Shown: piece by piece, positions 27,839 to 40,456 of the stretch | How positions within the stretch are numbered: position 1 is the stretch's first letter | How the letters are laid out: every line of letters starts with the position of its first letter | Origin: Gammaproteobacteria bacterium | Lineage (GTDB): Bacteria > Pseudomonadota > Gammaproteobacteria > HTCC5015 | DNA length: 64,000 bases | Reading direction: 5' to 3' | Assembly (NCBI GenBank): GCA_016928055.1 | Contig: JAFGLM010000015.1 | Coordinates: 1 to 64,000 of the forward strand | Notes under the pieces: model-generated | The model's database searches: none | The model's input: only the letters and a program-made list of their open reading frames with translations | What the model was told of the DNA's origin: nothing | Translations under genes and position numbers: made by a program

Positions 27839-27867
27839 CGATAGCGGAACGATTTGTTCCGCTATCG
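27839..27867. repeat. Perfect inverted repeat between adk and sucA
   Basis: CGATAGCGGAAC and GTTCCGCTATCG form a 12-bp stem with a 5-nt GATTT loop. No T run follows on the + strand, so it is not a standard terminator. It could stabilise the adk mRNA 3' end or bind a regulator of the suc genes. Confidence 0.6.
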
Positions 27868-27996
27868 ATCAACATGATTCAAATGCCAACACTGATAGAA
27901 ATGTGACGTTATGCGTTGCGTTTGGCATGTAACTTGAATACCTTATTGGCACATTAGACAGAACAGCGTTTCGGATCAGGAGGTCTGTTTACCGTA

Positions 27997-30843
27997 ATGT
28001 TATCAAAGGCCGCAAACCTTGATTTGAGTATGTCAGCACTATGGGCAAGCTCCCAGTTTACCGGGAATAATGCGCCCTACCTTGAAGAACTCTACGAACA
28101 ATACTTACGCGATCCCAATAGCGTCAGCCCCGAATGGCGTTCATTTTTTACCGGTTTGCCGCAGGTCAATGGCATAAAGCAGGATGTCATTCATTCAGAA
28201 GTCAGACAATATTTCCGTGAACTCGCCAAACACCCTTCCGCGATCACTGCTGCCAAGGAAAGCGTTGAATCGCTGGAGTATGAGCGTAAACAGGAACAGG
28301 TTTTCGAACTGATCGATGCTTACCGTTTCCGTGGCCATCAACACGCCAAACTCGATCCGCTGAAACGGCACAAACTACCGGAAATTCCCGACTTAACCTT
28401 GCGGCATCATCAACTCAGCGTGGCCGATCTGGATACGGAATTCGCGACCGGCTCGTTGCACGGGCCACCCAGAGCCACGCTGGCCGAAATTCTCGAGATT
28501 GTAAACGCCACCTATTGCGGTTCGATCGGCGCCGAGTACATGTATATCACTGCATCCGAGGAAAAGAACTGGATTCAACAACAACTCGAAAGCGTACAAG
28601 GCAAACCCCAATTTGACGTCAGAAAGCGTAAAAAAATATTACAGGACCTGACCGCCGCCGAAGGCCTGGAAACTTATCTGCATTCGAAATATGTCGGTCA
28701 AAAGCGCTTTTCACTGGAAGGCGCAGAAAGTTTGATTCCGATGTTGAATGAAATTGTGCAAAGTGCCGGCACCATGGGCGTAAAAGAAGTCGTGATGGCG
28801 ATGGCACATCGCGGCCGCCTGAATGTACTGGTTAATATTATGGGTAAACTGCCCAGCGACCTGTTTCAGGAGTTCGAAGGCAAGAAACCCGCTTTAAACG
28901 GGCACTACTCAGGTGACGTGAAATACCATATGGGATTTTCATCCGACATCAAAACACCGGGTGGCAATACCCATCTAACACTGGCATTTAATCCTTCGCA
29001 CCTTGAAATTGTCTCACCCGTAATTCAGGGCTCGGTACGTTCGCGCCAGGACCGTCGGCAAGACAGTGATGGCCAGTATGTGTTGCCAATCTCCATGCAT
29101 GGAGACGCAGCTTTCGCAGGCCAGGGTGTTGTTATGGAAACTTTCAATATGTCCCAGTCCCGTGGTTTTTCCACCAAGGGTACTGTGCATATCGTGATCA
29201 ACAACCAGATCGGCTTTACTACCAGCTACAAGCAGGATGCCCGTTCCACGGTTTATTGCACCGATGTTGCCAAAATGGTCAGTGCACCCATCTTTCACGT
29301 CAATGGCGATGATCCGGAAGCGGTAATTTTCGTCACCCAACTGGCACTCAACTACCGCATGAAATTCAAAAAAGATGTGGTGATCGACATGGTCTGCTAT
29401 CGACGTCACGGTCATAACGAAGCCGACGAGCCATCAGCCACACAGCCGATGATGTACAAAAAAATCAAGGCCCTGGCGACTACTCGTAAGCAGTATGCAG
29501 AGCGCCTGACGGCTGAAAACATATTCAGCGAAGAAGAAACCGATCTGATGGCCAAGGAATATCGCGATATGCTGGACGCCGGCCTGTCTGTGCAGAAATT
29601 CCTGACACAGAGAAGCGTAGAAGAAAAAAGTTATGTCGTCGACTGGTCGGTCTATTTCAATCGCGAATGGGATCAACCCGTCGATACCAAAATCAGCCTT
29701 GATCGCCTAAAACACCTCAGTGACCGGTTACTGAGTTTCCCGGACGGGTTGGAACTCCATTCACGCGTAAACAAGATCATGGCCGATCGCCAAAAGATGG
29801 CCGCTGGCAGTCTTCCCATTGACTGGGGCTTCGCTGAGATTATGGCTTATGCGTCGCTGGTCACCGAAGGTGTGCGCGTGCGTATCAGCGGCCAGGACTC
29901 CGGGCGCGGTACTTTTTTCCACCGTCACGCAGTGCTGCACAACCAGCGTGACGGCACCGGCCATGTCCCGCTAAGACATATCGCTAAAGATCAGGCCAAG
30001 TTTCTGGTGGTTGATTCGGTACTGTCGGAAGAAGCGGTTCTGGCATTCGAATATGGCTATTCAACCAATGACCCGCACAGTCTGGTGATCTGGGAAGCTC
30101 AGTTCGGCGATTTTGCCAATGGCGCTCAGGTTGTGATCGACCAGTTCATCAGCTCCGGCGAGCAAAAGTGGGGCCGTCTCAGCGGGCTGGTTCTGTTATT
30201 GCCACACGGCTACGAAGGCCAGGGCCCGGAACATTCATCTGCCCGCATGGAACGCTTTCTGCAGTTATGCGCTGAACATAATATGCAGGTCTGTTCACCC
30301 ACCACGCCGGCACAGGCCTTTCATATGTTGCGTCGCCAGGCGCTGCGCCAATGGCTCACGCCGTTGATCGTCATGTCACCGAAAAGCCTGTTACGCCACA
30401 AGCAAGCGGTCAGCAGTCTGGAAGATTTAACCCAGGGTTGTTTTATGCCGGTGTTGGGCGACGAAGCTATCAACGACCCTGAAAAGGTCAAAAAGTTGAT
30501 TCTCTGCAATGGTAAGGTTTATTACGATCTTATCGACCGACGTCGTACTGAAGTCAGCGGCGAGACGGCAATCATCCGTATCGAACAGCTGTATCCATTC
30601 CCTGAAGTGTTGCTGCAACTCGAACTGGATAAATACGCTCATGCCGAGGACGTAGTCTGGTGTCAGGAAGAACCGATGAACCAGGGTGCCTGGTATTCCA
30701 GCCAGCATCATATTCGCGGCCTGCTAAGAGAAGACCTGTATTTACGTTATGTGGGCCGGGCGGCTTCGGCATCCCCCGCCGTAGGCTATGGTCATTTGCA
30801 TGTGCAACAACAGAAAGAGCTGGTCGAAAAAGCGTTTGCCTGA
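27997..30843 (+). CDS. sucA: 2-oxoglutarate dehydrogenase E1 component
   Basis: A 948-residue thiamine-diphosphate enzyme, close to E. coli SucA (933). The N-terminal lipoyl-complex-binding peptide region has YLEELYEQYLRDPNSVSPEW, the ThDP/Mg site is in HVNGDDPEAV, followed by the Asn-containing INNQIGFTT and the EGQGPEHSSAR block. It decarboxylates 2-oxoglutarate and passes the succinyl group to SucB. AGGAGG lies 13 bp before the ATG, a rather long spacing; the next ATG in frame is 28030. First gene of sucA-sucB-lpd-sucC-sucD. Confidence 0.97.
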   Translation: MLSKAANLDLSMSALWASSQFTGNNAPYLEELYEQYLRDPNSVSPEWRSFFTGLPQVNGIKQDVIHSEVRQYFRELAKHPSAITAAKESVESLEYERKQEQVFELIDAYRFRGHQHAKLDPLKRHKLPEIPDLTLRHHQLSVADLDTEFATGSLHGPPRATLAEILEIVNATYCGSIGAEYMYITASEEKNWIQQQLESVQGKPQFDVRKRKKILQDLTAAEGLETYLHSKYVGQKRFSLEGAESLIPMLNEIVQSAGTMGVKEVVMAMAHRGRLNVLVNIMGKLPSDLFQEFEGKKPALNGHYSGDVKYHMGFSSDIKTPGGNTHLTLAFNPSHLEIVSPVIQGSVRSRQDRRQDSDGQYVLPISMHGDAAFAGQGVVMETFNMSQSRGFSTKGTVHIVINNQIGFTTSYKQDARSTVYCTDVAKMVSAPIFHVNGDDPEAVIFVTQLALNYRMKFKKDVVIDMVCYRRHGHNEADEPSATQPMMYKKIKALATTRKQYAERLTAENIFSEEETDLMAKEYRDMLDAGLSVQKFLTQRSVEEKSYVVDWSVYFNREWDQPVDTKISLDRLKHLSDRLLSFPDGLELHSRVNKIMADRQKMAAGSLPIDWGFAEIMAYASLVTEGVRVRISGQDSGRGTFFHRHAVLHNQRDGTGHVPLRHIAKDQAKFLVVDSVLSEEAVLAFEYGYSTNDPHSLVIWEAQFGDFANGAQVVIDQFISSGEQKWGRLSGLVLLLPHGYEGQGPEHSSARMERFLQLCAEHNMQVCSPTTPAQAFHMLRRQALRQWLTPLIVMSPKSLLRHKQAVSSLEDLTQGCFMPVLGDEAINDPEKVKKLILCNGKVYYDLIDRRRTEVSGETAIIRIEQLYPFPEVLLQLELDKYAHAEDVVWCQEEPMNQGAWYSSQHHIRGLLREDLYLRYVGRAASASPAVGYGHLHVQQQKELVEKAFA

Positions 30844-30969
30844 GTAATGATCTGATATAAATATGCGTTGGTGTGGTGCGTAGTTTGCTTCTGCGCCATC
30901 ATCATCTGCGTTACAATTTCGCGCCAGGGTTTCCATAAACTTTTTCAGTTGAGAGATAAGAAAGCAATA

Positions 30970-32205
30970 ATGTCGATAGAAGTTAAGGTTCCTGTGCTGC
31001 CGGAATCGGTAGCCGACGCAACCATTGCAGCCTGGCACAAAAAACCGGGTGACTCTGTGAGTCGCAATGAAAATCTGGTGGATATCGAAACCGACAAGGT
31101 GGTGCTGGAAGTCCCCGCACCGGATAACGGCATATTAAAGGAAATTCGCCATGAAACCGGCTCAACAGTGACGGCCAATCAAGTTATTGCTGTTCTGGAA
31201 ACCGGCGCTGTAACGGTGAAATCCAGTGCCAAACCCGGTTCTGGTAACGGCGAATCAATCCCCGATAGCAAACACACTGATGAATCGACATTAAGCCCTG
31301 CTGTACGCAAGCTGGTGGCGGAACACGAACTGGATCCCGCGCAGATTACCGGTTCAGGTCGCAACGGTCGCATCATGAAAGAAGACGTACTAAAAATGAT
31401 TGAAGCCGACACCGGTGCTGACAATAAAAAGGCAGCAGTGAAAATTAAACAACCAATCGAAGCCAAACCCGCCAAAACTGAAAAATTACCTGCCGTCGCC
31501 GGTGAGCGCGCAGAGCAACGAGTACCGATGACGCGTCTGCGTGCACGCGTTGCGGAGCGTTTGCTGCAGGCTCAGGCTAACGCGGCGATCCTGACCACTT
31601 TCAATGAAGTGGATATGCAACCGGTGATGGAGTTACGCACGAAATACCGCGACAGCTTTGAGAAAAAGCACGCCGTAAAACTTGGTTTTATGTCGTTTTT
31701 TGTAAAAGCAGCGGTCGAAGCGTTAAAACGTTTCCCGGAAGTCAATGCCTCGATTGACGGCAATGATATTGTCTATCATGGCTATTGCGATGTCGGTGTG
31801 GCGGTCTCTTCGCCGCGAGGTCTGGTTGTACCGATACTGAGAAATGCTGAACATATGAGCATGGCCGATATCGAACAAAAAATTATCGACTTCGGCAGCA
31901 GCGCCAAAGACGGAACCTTATCACTGGATGATATGACCGGCGGTACCTTTACTATTTCCAATGGCGGTGTATTTGGTTCCCTGTTATCGACTCCCATTTT
32001 AAATCCACCACAAAGCGGCATCCTCGGTATGCATAAAATCGAGCCAAGAGCAGTGGTGGTCAATGGCGCAGTAGTAGTGCGCCCTATGATGTATCTGGCC
32101 CTGTCGTATGATCATCGTATCGTTGACGGACGTGAGGCCGTTCAATTCCTGGTCGCCATAAAGGATCAATTAGAAGACCCGGCCAGAATATTACTGGAGA
32201 TTTAG
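30970..32205 (+). CDS. sucB: 2-oxoglutarate dehydrogenase E2 (dihydrolipoyl succinyltransferase)
   Basis: A 412-residue acyltransferase. The lipoyl domain (1-75) has Lys43 in [11 protein letters not shown], a peripheral-subunit-binding domain lies about 110-145 ([22 protein letters not shown]), and the catalytic domain ends with SYDHRIVDG (His383, Asp387). I start at 30970, where GAGAG precedes [13 protein letters not shown]; the frame is open upstream to 30868 without family similarity. The lipoyl lysine is the target of LipB and LipA from this window. Confidence 0.97.
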   Translation: MSIEVKVPVLPESVADATIAAWHKKPGDSVSRNENLVDIETDKVVLEVPAPDNGILKEIRHETGSTVTANQVIAVLETGAVTVKSSAKPGSGNGESIPDSKHTDESTLSPAVRKLVAEHELDPAQITGSGRNGRIMKEDVLKMIEADTGADNKKAAVKIKQPIEAKPAKTEKLPAVAGERAEQRVPMTRLRARVAERLLQAQANAAILTTFNEVDMQPVMELRTKYRDSFEKKHAVKLGFMSFFVKAAVEALKRFPEVNASIDGNDIVYHGYCDVGVAVSSPRGLVVPILRNAEHMSMADIEQKIIDFGSSAKDGTLSLDDMTGGTFTISNGGVFGSLLSTPILNPPQSGILGMHKIEPRAVVVNGAVVVRPMMYLALSYDHRIVDGREAVQFLVAIKDQLEDPARILLEI

Positions 32206-32292
32206 ATCACGCTGATTTTTCAATTTGCGGCATGAGATCGTTCATCGCGCAACAACCGCTATCGTAAAGAGCGGATGTTAAATAAACGCTGA

Positions 32293-33780
<1,488 letters not shown>

Positions 33781-33802
33781 TCAATTAACAGGATGACTCA
33801 GA

Positions 33803-34963
33803 ATGAATTTGCATGAATATCAGGCAAAACAATTATTTTCCCGTTACGGCATACCTGTTCCGAATAACCAGGTGGTCAGCTCCGTTGCCGAAGTCGATAA
33901 GGCGATAGCCGCGCTTAACAGCCCGCGCTTGGCAATCAAAGCACAAGTGCACGCCGGCGGACGCGGTAAAGCCGGTGGCGTCAAACTGAGTGACAAGCCG
34001 AAAGAGGTTAAACAAATCGTGGCAAAAATGTTGGGTTCGCGGCTGGTGACCTATCAAAGCGGATCCGACGGGCAGCCTGTAAACCAGGTGTTGATCGAAG
34101 AAACCTGCAATATCGCTACAGAGTTGTATCTTGGTGCGGTGATTGATCGTGGCAGTCAACGTGTTGTGGTCATAGCATCCACTGAAGGTGGCGTCGAAAT
34201 TGAAAAAGTCGCCGTTGAGACGCCAGAAAAAATATTGAAAATCAGCATCAATCCATTGACCGGTATTATGCCCTATCAGTGTCGCGCGCTGGCCTTTGGT
34301 CTGGGTTTGCAGGGGGATCAGATCAAGCAATTCAGCAAAATCCTGCTGGGATTGGGCAAACTGTTTATTGAGCGTGATTTGAGTTTGATTGAAATCAATC
34401 CGTTAGTGGTCACCCGGGAAGGCAACCTTGTATGCCTGGACGGCAAGATCAACGTTGATGAAAACGCGCTGTTTCGCCAGCCTGAGCTCGTCAATATGCG
34501 TGACGTCAGTCAGGAAAATCCCAGTGAAACACACGCCCGGGAATGGGATCTGAGTTATATCGCGCTGGATGGCAATATCGGTTGCCTGGTGAACGGTGCT
34601 GGTCTGGCGATGGCCACCATGGACGTTATCAAATTGCATGGCGGTGAACCCGCTAATTTCCTCGATGTCGGTGGCGGTGCAACGACCGAAAGGGTTACCG
34701 AAGCGTTCAAAATCATCCTATCAGACCCAACCGTTAAAGGCGTGCTGGTGAATATTTTTGGGGGTATCGTGCGCTGCGATCTGATCGCCGAGGGTATTCT
34801 GGCAGCCGTCACGGAGGTTGGCGTTAAGGTACCCGTGGTGGTCAGACTGGAAGGCAACAACTCGGATATTGGCAAACAAATATTGAATGACAGCGATCTC
34901 AATGTAATCGCAGGCGCCAACCTGACCGACGCCGCACAAAAAATGATTGCTGCGGTAGCCTGA
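33803..34963 (+). CDS. sucC: Succinyl-CoA synthetase beta subunit
   Basis: The 386-residue length is within 2 of E. coli Suc[21 protein letters not shown] is the invariant N-terminus; the ATP-grasp domain holds [17 protein letters not shown], and [12 protein letters not shown] is the CoA/phosphate-loop region of the C-terminal domain. With SucD it makes succinate and ATP (or GTP) from succinyl-CoA. It follows lpd by 22 bp. Confidence 0.98.
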   Translation: MNLHEYQAKQLFSRYGIPVPNNQVVSSVAEVDKAIAALNSPRLAIKAQVHAGGRGKAGGVKLSDKPKEVKQIVAKMLGSRLVTYQSGSDGQPVNQVLIEETCNIATELYLGAVIDRGSQRVVVIASTEGGVEIEKVAVETPEKILKISINPLTGIMPYQCRALAFGLGLQGDQIKQFSKILLGLGKLFIERDLSLIEINPLVVTREGNLVCLDGKINVDENALFRQPELVNMRDVSQENPSETHAREWDLSYIALDGNIGCLVNGAGLAMATMDVIKLHGGEPANFLDVGGGATTERVTEAFKIILSDPTVKGVLVNIFGGIVRCDLIAEGILAAVTEVGVKVPVVVRLEGNNSDIGKQILNDSDLNVIAGANLTDAAQKMIAAVA

Positions 34964-34992
34964 GCGGAAAGACAAATTCGGAGTATTGATAA

Positions 34993-35865
34993 ATGAGTGT
35001 ACTGGTCAATAAAAACACCAAAGTAATCTGCCAGGGTTTTACCGGTAAACAAGGTACCTTTCACTGCGAGCAGGCCATTGAGTACGGCACCCAGCTGGTC
35101 GGTGGGGTAACACCGGGCAAAGGCGGGCAAACCCATCTTGATCTGCCGGTTTTTAACACGGTACAGGAAGCTGTTGCGGCAACCGGCGCCGATGCCAGCG
35201 TGATCTATGTGCCGGCTGCGTTTTGTAAAGATTCGATACTGGAGGCGATTGACGCCGGTATTCGACTGATTGTCTGTATTACCGAGGGGATACCGACACT
35301 GGATATGGTCGAGGTTCACGCCATATTGGCCAACAGCCCATCACGTCTGATCGGCCCGAACTGCCCCGGGATCATTACGCCGGGTGAGTGCAAAATCGGC
35401 ATTATGCCGGGCTATATCCACCAAGCAGGACGAGTTGGCATTGTATCCCGCTCCGGCACCCTGACTTACGAAGCCGTCAAGCAAACCTCCGATAAAGGTT
35501 TTGGACAGAGCACCTGCATCGGGATTGGTGGTGATCCGATTCCGGGTACCAACTTCATCGACGCGCTGGCGTTATTCGAACAGGATCCGCAAACCGAGGC
35601 CATTATTATGGTCGGTGAAATCGGCGGCACCGCAGAAGAAGAAGCTGCCGAGTACATCAAGCAGTACGTCAGCAAGCCGGTTGTTTCCTATATAGCCGGA
35701 GTGACGGCGCCCACCGGCAAACGCATGGGTCACGCAGGCGCAATCATTGCCGGCGGCAAAGGCACCGCAGCGGAGAAATTTGCAGCGCTGGAAGCGGCAG
35801 GCGTCAGCACGGTTCGTTCCCCCGCCTTGCTGGGTGATGCGTTGGCGGAAATCACCCGCTGGTAA
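34993..35865 (+). CDS. sucD: Succinyl-CoA synthetase alpha subunit
   Basis: A 290-residue subunit carrying the phosphorylated His247 in [13 protein letters not shown]. The CoA-binding Rossmann domain starts with [14 protein letters not shown], and [10 protein letters not shown] is the power-helix region. It follows sucC by 29 bp and is followed only 12 bp later by lptD with no terminator between, so lptD may be read through from the suc operon. Confidence 0.98.
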   Translation: MSVLVNKNTKVICQGFTGKQGTFHCEQAIEYGTQLVGGVTPGKGGQTHLDLPVFNTVQEAVAATGADASVIYVPAAFCKDSILEAIDAGIRLIVCITEGIPTLDMVEVHAILANSPSRLIGPNCPGIITPGECKIGIMPGYIHQAGRVGIVSRSGTLTYEAVKQTSDKGFGQSTCIGIGGDPIPGTNFIDALALFEQDPQTEAIIMVGEIGGTAEEEAAEYIKQYVSKPVVSYIAGVTAPTGKRMGHAGAIIAGGKGTAAEKFAALEAAGVSTVRSPALLGDALAEITRW

Positions 35866-35877
35866 TTCCTCAACGAC

Positions 35878-38136
35878 ATGCTTCGCCCTGCTGCTATTTT
35901 TATTACCCTGACCTGCATGCCTCTATTGCCGGCGCAGGCGCAAACTGTATCCACAGATAGCACCGATGAGATCGATGTCTGGCGACTTTGCCCGGTGGGT
36001 GGATTGCTGCCCATTATGGAAATATCAGCCGTTCGTCCTGCTAACGGGCAGGTCATACTCAATGCTGACATCATCGACTCGCAGAGCGAATCGGTTTCAC
36101 AACTCAGTGGCAACGTTACCCTTCTCGGCGAGAAGGATTTTGTACACGCCGATACCGCCGTTTATCACATGGATCAACAAAGAATAGACTTAAAAGGCAA
36201 TGTGCAATATCGAAGCGATCAGTTTGAATTCAATGCCGACTCAATGACTCGTTTTGTCAATAGCGAGAATAGTGAACTGGCGGATCTTGATTTTTTTATT
36301 CCGCTCAATCACGGCAACGGCTCGGCTGAAAAAGTAATTCGCACCGATCAGCAAATCACGTATCTCTATGACATGTCTTATAGTACTTGCACACCAGATG
36401 ACCGGATTTGGCATTTTAACGCCAAAGAGATGAGACTGGACCATGCCAGGGGTGTCGGTCTGGCCAAACATATGACCCTGCGAGTCAAGGATATACCGAT
36501 ACTTTATTTTCCGGCCTTAAGCTTCCCAATCGACGACCGGCGCAAATCTGGTTTTCTGTACCCCACTGTGGGGCAGTCTGCACGCCATGGTTTCGAATTT
36601 GAAATACCCTACTACTGGAATATCGCACCACAGGCCGACGCAACGCTCACGCCTCGTTATATGCGCGATCGTGGCATGCAACTCAACAGCGAGTGGCGTT
36701 ATTTGAATTCCTGGAGTGAAACTCAACTGGATTATGAATACCTGGATGACGACTTATACGGTAATCGCCGCAAGCTTGCATCAATTCAGCATTCTGGTCG
36801 CATCAGCAGGCATTGGTCGACTTCCCTGAGTGCTGCTGAAGTATCAGATTTCGATTATCTAAGAGATTTTGGCAGTGATTTAAGTTCGACCAGCGTTACC
36901 CATTTATCCAGATCAGCATCACTGGTAGGACAATGGGATAACTGGAAATTTGTCAGCCGTCTTCTTTCTTATCAAACAGTTGACAATACAATTCCCGAGG
37001 ACAGCTACCCCGATGAATTATTGCCGGATTTAAGTCTGAACGGCTTTTATCCTGATATCGGCGCCGGCATTGAATATGAACTGGCAAGCAGTTACAGCAT
37101 TTTTACACGTGCCGACAATATCTCGAACCAACGATTTGATATCCGGCCTCGTTTTAGCCGCCCTTTTGGCACCAGTGGCTGGTTTGTTATCCCGGCACTC
37201 AGCGGTCAATACACTTCGTATCGTCTGGATGATCCAAATTTGCCGCTTGCCCAGGAAACCAAAATCAGTCGCTCGGTACCCATCGCCAGTCTCGACAGTG
37301 GTCTGATATTTGAACGTGCGGTCGGTGAAAATGACAGATTTCTGCAAACTTTTGAGCCGAGGATTTTCTATTTAAACGTTCCTTTCAGAGAACAGGACAA
37401 CCTGCCTGTATTCGATACCAGGGAAACCGCTTTTGGTATGTACCAATTGTATGAGGAAAATCGTTATGCCGGCATCGACCGCATCGGCGACGCCAATCAG
37501 GCTTCGCTGTCGCTGACCAGCCGCTGGTTGCGTCGCGCAACCGGCGAGGAACGATTTCGAGTCAGTCTGGGCCAGATATATTTTTTCGAGGAACGGCGGG
37601 TTACCTTGCCCGGCCAGGTGCCTGATACGGACGAACAATCAGGTATACTTGCCGAAATTGGCGCCAGCTTCGGCAAACACTGGAGCGGTTCTCTGGATCT
37701 GGAATGGAACCCTGATAGCGAAAAAACGGACAAAGGTTTGTTCAGAGTCCGTTATAACCAGCAAAACAGATATGTTTTCAATCTTGGTTATCGCTATCGG
37801 AGAGCAGCTGATTTGAATGACATTAATCTGAAGCAATCAGACATTTCATTCAGTCTTCCACTCAGTCAGCGTTGGTCAACGGTAGGCAGATGGAATCGAT
37901 CGTTTGAAGAAAAAATCGATCTCGATAAATATTTCGGTTTTGAGTATGAGAGCTGTTGTTGGGCGTTCCGCATCCTGGGTCGAAGGTTCCTGCTCGGGCA
38001 AAACGCAAGCAACTCACCTGAATTCGATAAGTCGATTTATTTCGAAATTATTTTTAAAGGCCTGTCCCGCGCCGGCACCAACATCGGCCAGCAGCTGGAA
38101 CAAAACATAACCGGTTATAAAGATCCGTTTGAGTAA
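35878..38136 (+). CDS. lptD: LPS-assembly outer membrane protein LptD
   Basis: A 752-residue protein that inserts lipopolysaccharide into the outer leaflet. The signal peptide is about 1-22, then a jellyroll OstA-type domain (about 50-190), then a large beta barrel. The four disulfide-forming cysteines of LptD are all present: Cys38, Cys171, and Cys693-Cys694 in YESCCWAFRI. It starts the lptD-surA-pdxA-rsmA run and begins 12 bp after sucD. Maturation of its disulfides and folding depend on SurA, encoded next. Confidence 0.96.
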   Translation: MLRPAAIFITLTCMPLLPAQAQTVSTDSTDEIDVWRLCPVGGLLPIMEISAVRPANGQVILNADIIDSQSESVSQLSGNVTLLGEKDFVHADTAVYHMDQQRIDLKGNVQYRSDQFEFNADSMTRFVNSENSELADLDFFIPLNHGNGSAEKVIRTDQQITYLYDMSYSTCTPDDRIWHFNAKEMRLDHARGVGLAKHMTLRVKDIPILYFPALSFPIDDRRKSGFLYPTVGQSARHGFEFEIPYYWNIAPQADATLTPRYMRDRGMQLNSEWRYLNSWSETQLDYEYLDDDLYGNRRKLASIQHSGRISRHWSTSLSAAEVSDFDYLRDFGSDLSSTSVTHLSRSASLVGQWDNWKFVSRLLSYQTVDNTIPEDSYPDELLPDLSLNGFYPDIGAGIEYELASSYSIFTRADNISNQRFDIRPRFSRPFGTSGWFVIPALSGQYTSYRLDDPNLPLAQETKISRSVPIASLDSGLIFERAVGENDRFLQTFEPRIFYLNVPFREQDNLPVFDTRETAFGMYQLYEENRYAGIDRIGDANQASLSLTSRWLRRATGEERFRVSLGQIYFFEERRVTLPGQVPDTDEQSGILAEIGASFGKHWSGSLDLEWNPDSEKTDKGLFRVRYNQQNRYVFNLGYRYRRAADLNDINLKQSDISFSLPLSQRWSTVGRWNRSFEEKIDLDKYFGFEYESCCWAFRILGRRFLLGQNASNSPEFDKSIYFEIIFKGLSRAGTNIGQQLEQNITGYKDPFE

Positions 38137-38142
38137 ATAATT

Positions 38143-39441
38143 ATGCATAGACCAGTAAAGAAATTTATTTTTTTATCAACAATTCTTGTTGCCATTCATG
38201 GTGCCGCTGAAACCGCAAATACCGCCCGCGAGATACCGATTGATAGCATTGTCGCTGTCGTAAATAAAGATGTGATTCTAAAATCCGAGCTTGATAAAAG
38301 CGTGGGCATGATCAAGAGTCAGTTAAGCGGCAAGATCGAACTGCCACCTGACGAAATCATCAGAAAACAAATGCTTGAACGCCTGATTATTGAAAGGCTG
38401 CAGCTCGATGAAGCGGACTCTTACGGCGTTACCGTTGACGACACAACATTGAACGAAGATCTTCAGTCCTTGGCAAGACATAATCAGTTAACGCTTGAGG
38501 GTCTGCGTCAAAAGTTATTAAAAGACGGTATCGATTACGAAACATTTCGCGCCGAGCGGAGAAAGGAAATAACCTTGCAGCGTTTAAAACAAGGTTTGAT
38601 TGGCGGCAGGGTTAGAGTTTCGGCAGCGGAAGTGGACGAGTATCTGGCATCACAGGAAAATGAAAACGATAACAGTGAATACCTTGTCTCACATATCCAG
38701 ATATCAATTCCGGAAGATGCCGATAGCGATACTATTAAAAATTTGAAAAACAAAGCTGATGCGATACACGCCCGCTTGCTAAGCGGCGAAGACTTCGCAA
38801 AGATTGCTCTGGCGGAATCCGACGGACGCACCGCACTTGAAGGAGGCAGTCTCGGTTGGCACAAGCTTAGCGAATTACCCAAACAATTTGCCACCGAACT
38901 CAGAAATCTTTCTCCCGGAAAGATTACCAATCCATTTCAAATGTCACAGGGAATTCATATTCTAAAACTGGTTGAAACAAAAGGGATCAAGCGCGTGATC
39001 GTAAAACAGGTGCACGCCAGGCATATTCTTTTGGCAACAGATAAACTCAATACTGATGACCAGGTACGACAACAATTGAACGGCTATCGCACACAAATAC
39101 TCAATGGCGCGGATTTCAAAAAACTCGCCGAAGAACATTCCAGAGATACCGGTAGTGCTGCTAACGGCGGCGATTTGGGTTGGGCGGAACCCGCAAGATA
39201 CGAGCCACGATTCAGAAAAGTGGTGGAAACTCTGCCGGTTGGAAAAATCAGCCAGCCCTTCCAAAGCCAGTACGGCTGGCATATTGTAGAGGTGCTCGGC
39301 TGGCGAGATTATGACAAAACAGTTGATCTGGCACGCAATACCGCTTATCAGGATTTGTATGAACGAAAAGCGATGATTGAAGAAGATCTATGGGTACGTC
39401 GATTACGCAGCGAGGCATTCGTCGATATTCGCCCTGAGTGA
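38143..39441 (+). CDS. surA: Periplasmic chaperone/peptidyl-prolyl isomerase SurA
   Basis: A 432-residue periplasmic chaperone for outer membrane proteins, including LptD. A signal peptide (about 1-22) is followed by the N-terminal SurA domain (IDSIVAVVNKDVILKSELD), two parvulin domains (about 180-285 and 290-390, each with the GGSLGW or GGDLGW turn and a final GIHIL or GWHIV strand), and a C-terminal helix. It starts 6 bp after lptD. Confidence 0.97.
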   Translation: MHRPVKKFIFLSTILVAIHGAAETANTAREIPIDSIVAVVNKDVILKSELDKSVGMIKSQLSGKIELPPDEIIRKQMLERLIIERLQLDEADSYGVTVDDTTLNEDLQSLARHNQLTLEGLRQKLLKDGIDYETFRAERRKEITLQRLKQGLIGGRVRVSAAEVDEYLASQENENDNSEYLVSHIQISIPEDADSDTIKNLKNKADAIHARLLSGEDFAKIALAESDGRTALEGGSLGWHKLSELPKQFATELRNLSPGKITNPFQMSQGIHILKLVETKGIKRVIVKQVHARHILLATDKLNTDDQVRQQLNGYRTQILNGADFKKLAEEHSRDTGSAANGGDLGWAEPARYEPRFRKVVETLPVGKISQPFQSQYGWHIVEVLGWRDYDKTVDLARNTAYQDLYERKAMIEEDLWVRRLRSEAFVDIRPE

Positions 39442-39466
39442 CCACTACTAATAACCTGCACTCGTA

Positions 39467-40438
39467 ATGATTGCTCCGATCGCAATAACACCAGGCGAAC
39501 CAGCCGGTATCGGCCCCGAAATTCTGCTTAGACTGGCGCAGGAACCGCTGGCGGCACCTTTGGTGGCCGTCGCCAATATTCAATTACTGCAAAAACGTGC
39601 GGTGGAATGCAATATTCAAATTGAAATTGTTTCTATCAACAACGAGTCGTTACCGGCGGCACATATCCCGGGACAATTACCGGTTCTGGATGTGCCCGTT
39701 CCGCAGCCGGTTATCTGCGGGCGCTTAAATCCAGCCAATGCCGACTACGTCCTGAATACTCTGCGCATCGCGGTTGAGAACTGCATTAATGGAACATTTC
39801 ATGCAATCACTACCGGTCCGATTCACAAAGGTGTGATTAACGAATCCGGCCAAAAGTTTTCTGGCCATACTGAGTTCCTTGCTCAGCTTTGCAATGCCGA
39901 GCCGGTGATGATGCTGGTCGCTGACGAATTGAGAGTGGCATTGGTTACCACCCATTTAGCTTTAAAAGACATCAGCCAGGCCATCTCGGCTAACCATCTT
40001 GAAAATGTAATCCGGATTTTGCACACCGATTTAGTTCGATTATTTTCTATTAAGCATCCCAGGATCACGGTTGCCGGGCTCAATCCGCATGCCGGCGAAG
40101 GCGGTTATTTAGGTCGCGAGGAAATTGATATTATCGAACCCGTATTAACCAGGCTAAAAAATGGGGGCCTGTTGTTAAAGGGGCCCCTTCCTGCCGACAC
40201 ACTGTTCACACCCCCGCATCTGGCCGAATGTGATGCAGTGTTGGCCATGTATCATGACCAAGGACTGCCGGTATTAAAGTATGCAGGATTCGGACGAGCC
40301 GTTAATGTAACACTGGGTTTGCCGATCATCCGCACTTCGGTGGATCATGGTACTGCGTTGGAACTGGCAGGTACCGGAACAGCGAATATTAGCAGTTTGC
40401 GACATGCGTTTAATCTGGCGACAGTACTAAGTCGATAA
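39467..40438 (+). CDS. pdxA: 4-hydroxythreonine-4-phosphate dehydrogenase
   Basis: A 323-residue enzyme of pyridoxal 5'-phosphate synthesis that oxidises 4-phosphohydroxy-threonine. Motifs: ITPGEPAGIGPEI at the N-terminus, TGPIHKGVINESG, FSGHTEFLA with a metal-ligand His, LNPHAGEGG with the second, and MYHDQGLPVLKY with the third. The spacing after surA is 25 bp and the gene order is canonical. Confidence 0.97.
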   Translation: MIAPIAITPGEPAGIGPEILLRLAQEPLAAPLVAVANIQLLQKRAVECNIQIEIVSINNESLPAAHIPGQLPVLDVPVPQPVICGRLNPANADYVLNTLRIAVENCINGTFHAITTGPIHKGVINESGQKFSGHTEFLAQLCNAEPVMMLVADELRVALVTTHLALKDISQAISANHLENVIRILHTDLVRLFSIKHPRITVAGLNPHAGEGGYLGREEIDIIEPVLTRLKNGGLLLKGPLPADTLFTPPHLAECDAVLAMYHDQGLPVLKYAGFGRAVNVTLGLPIIRTSVDHGTALELAGTGTANISSLRHAFNLATVLSR

Positions 40439-40456
40439 CAGTAACGTTATTCAGGT

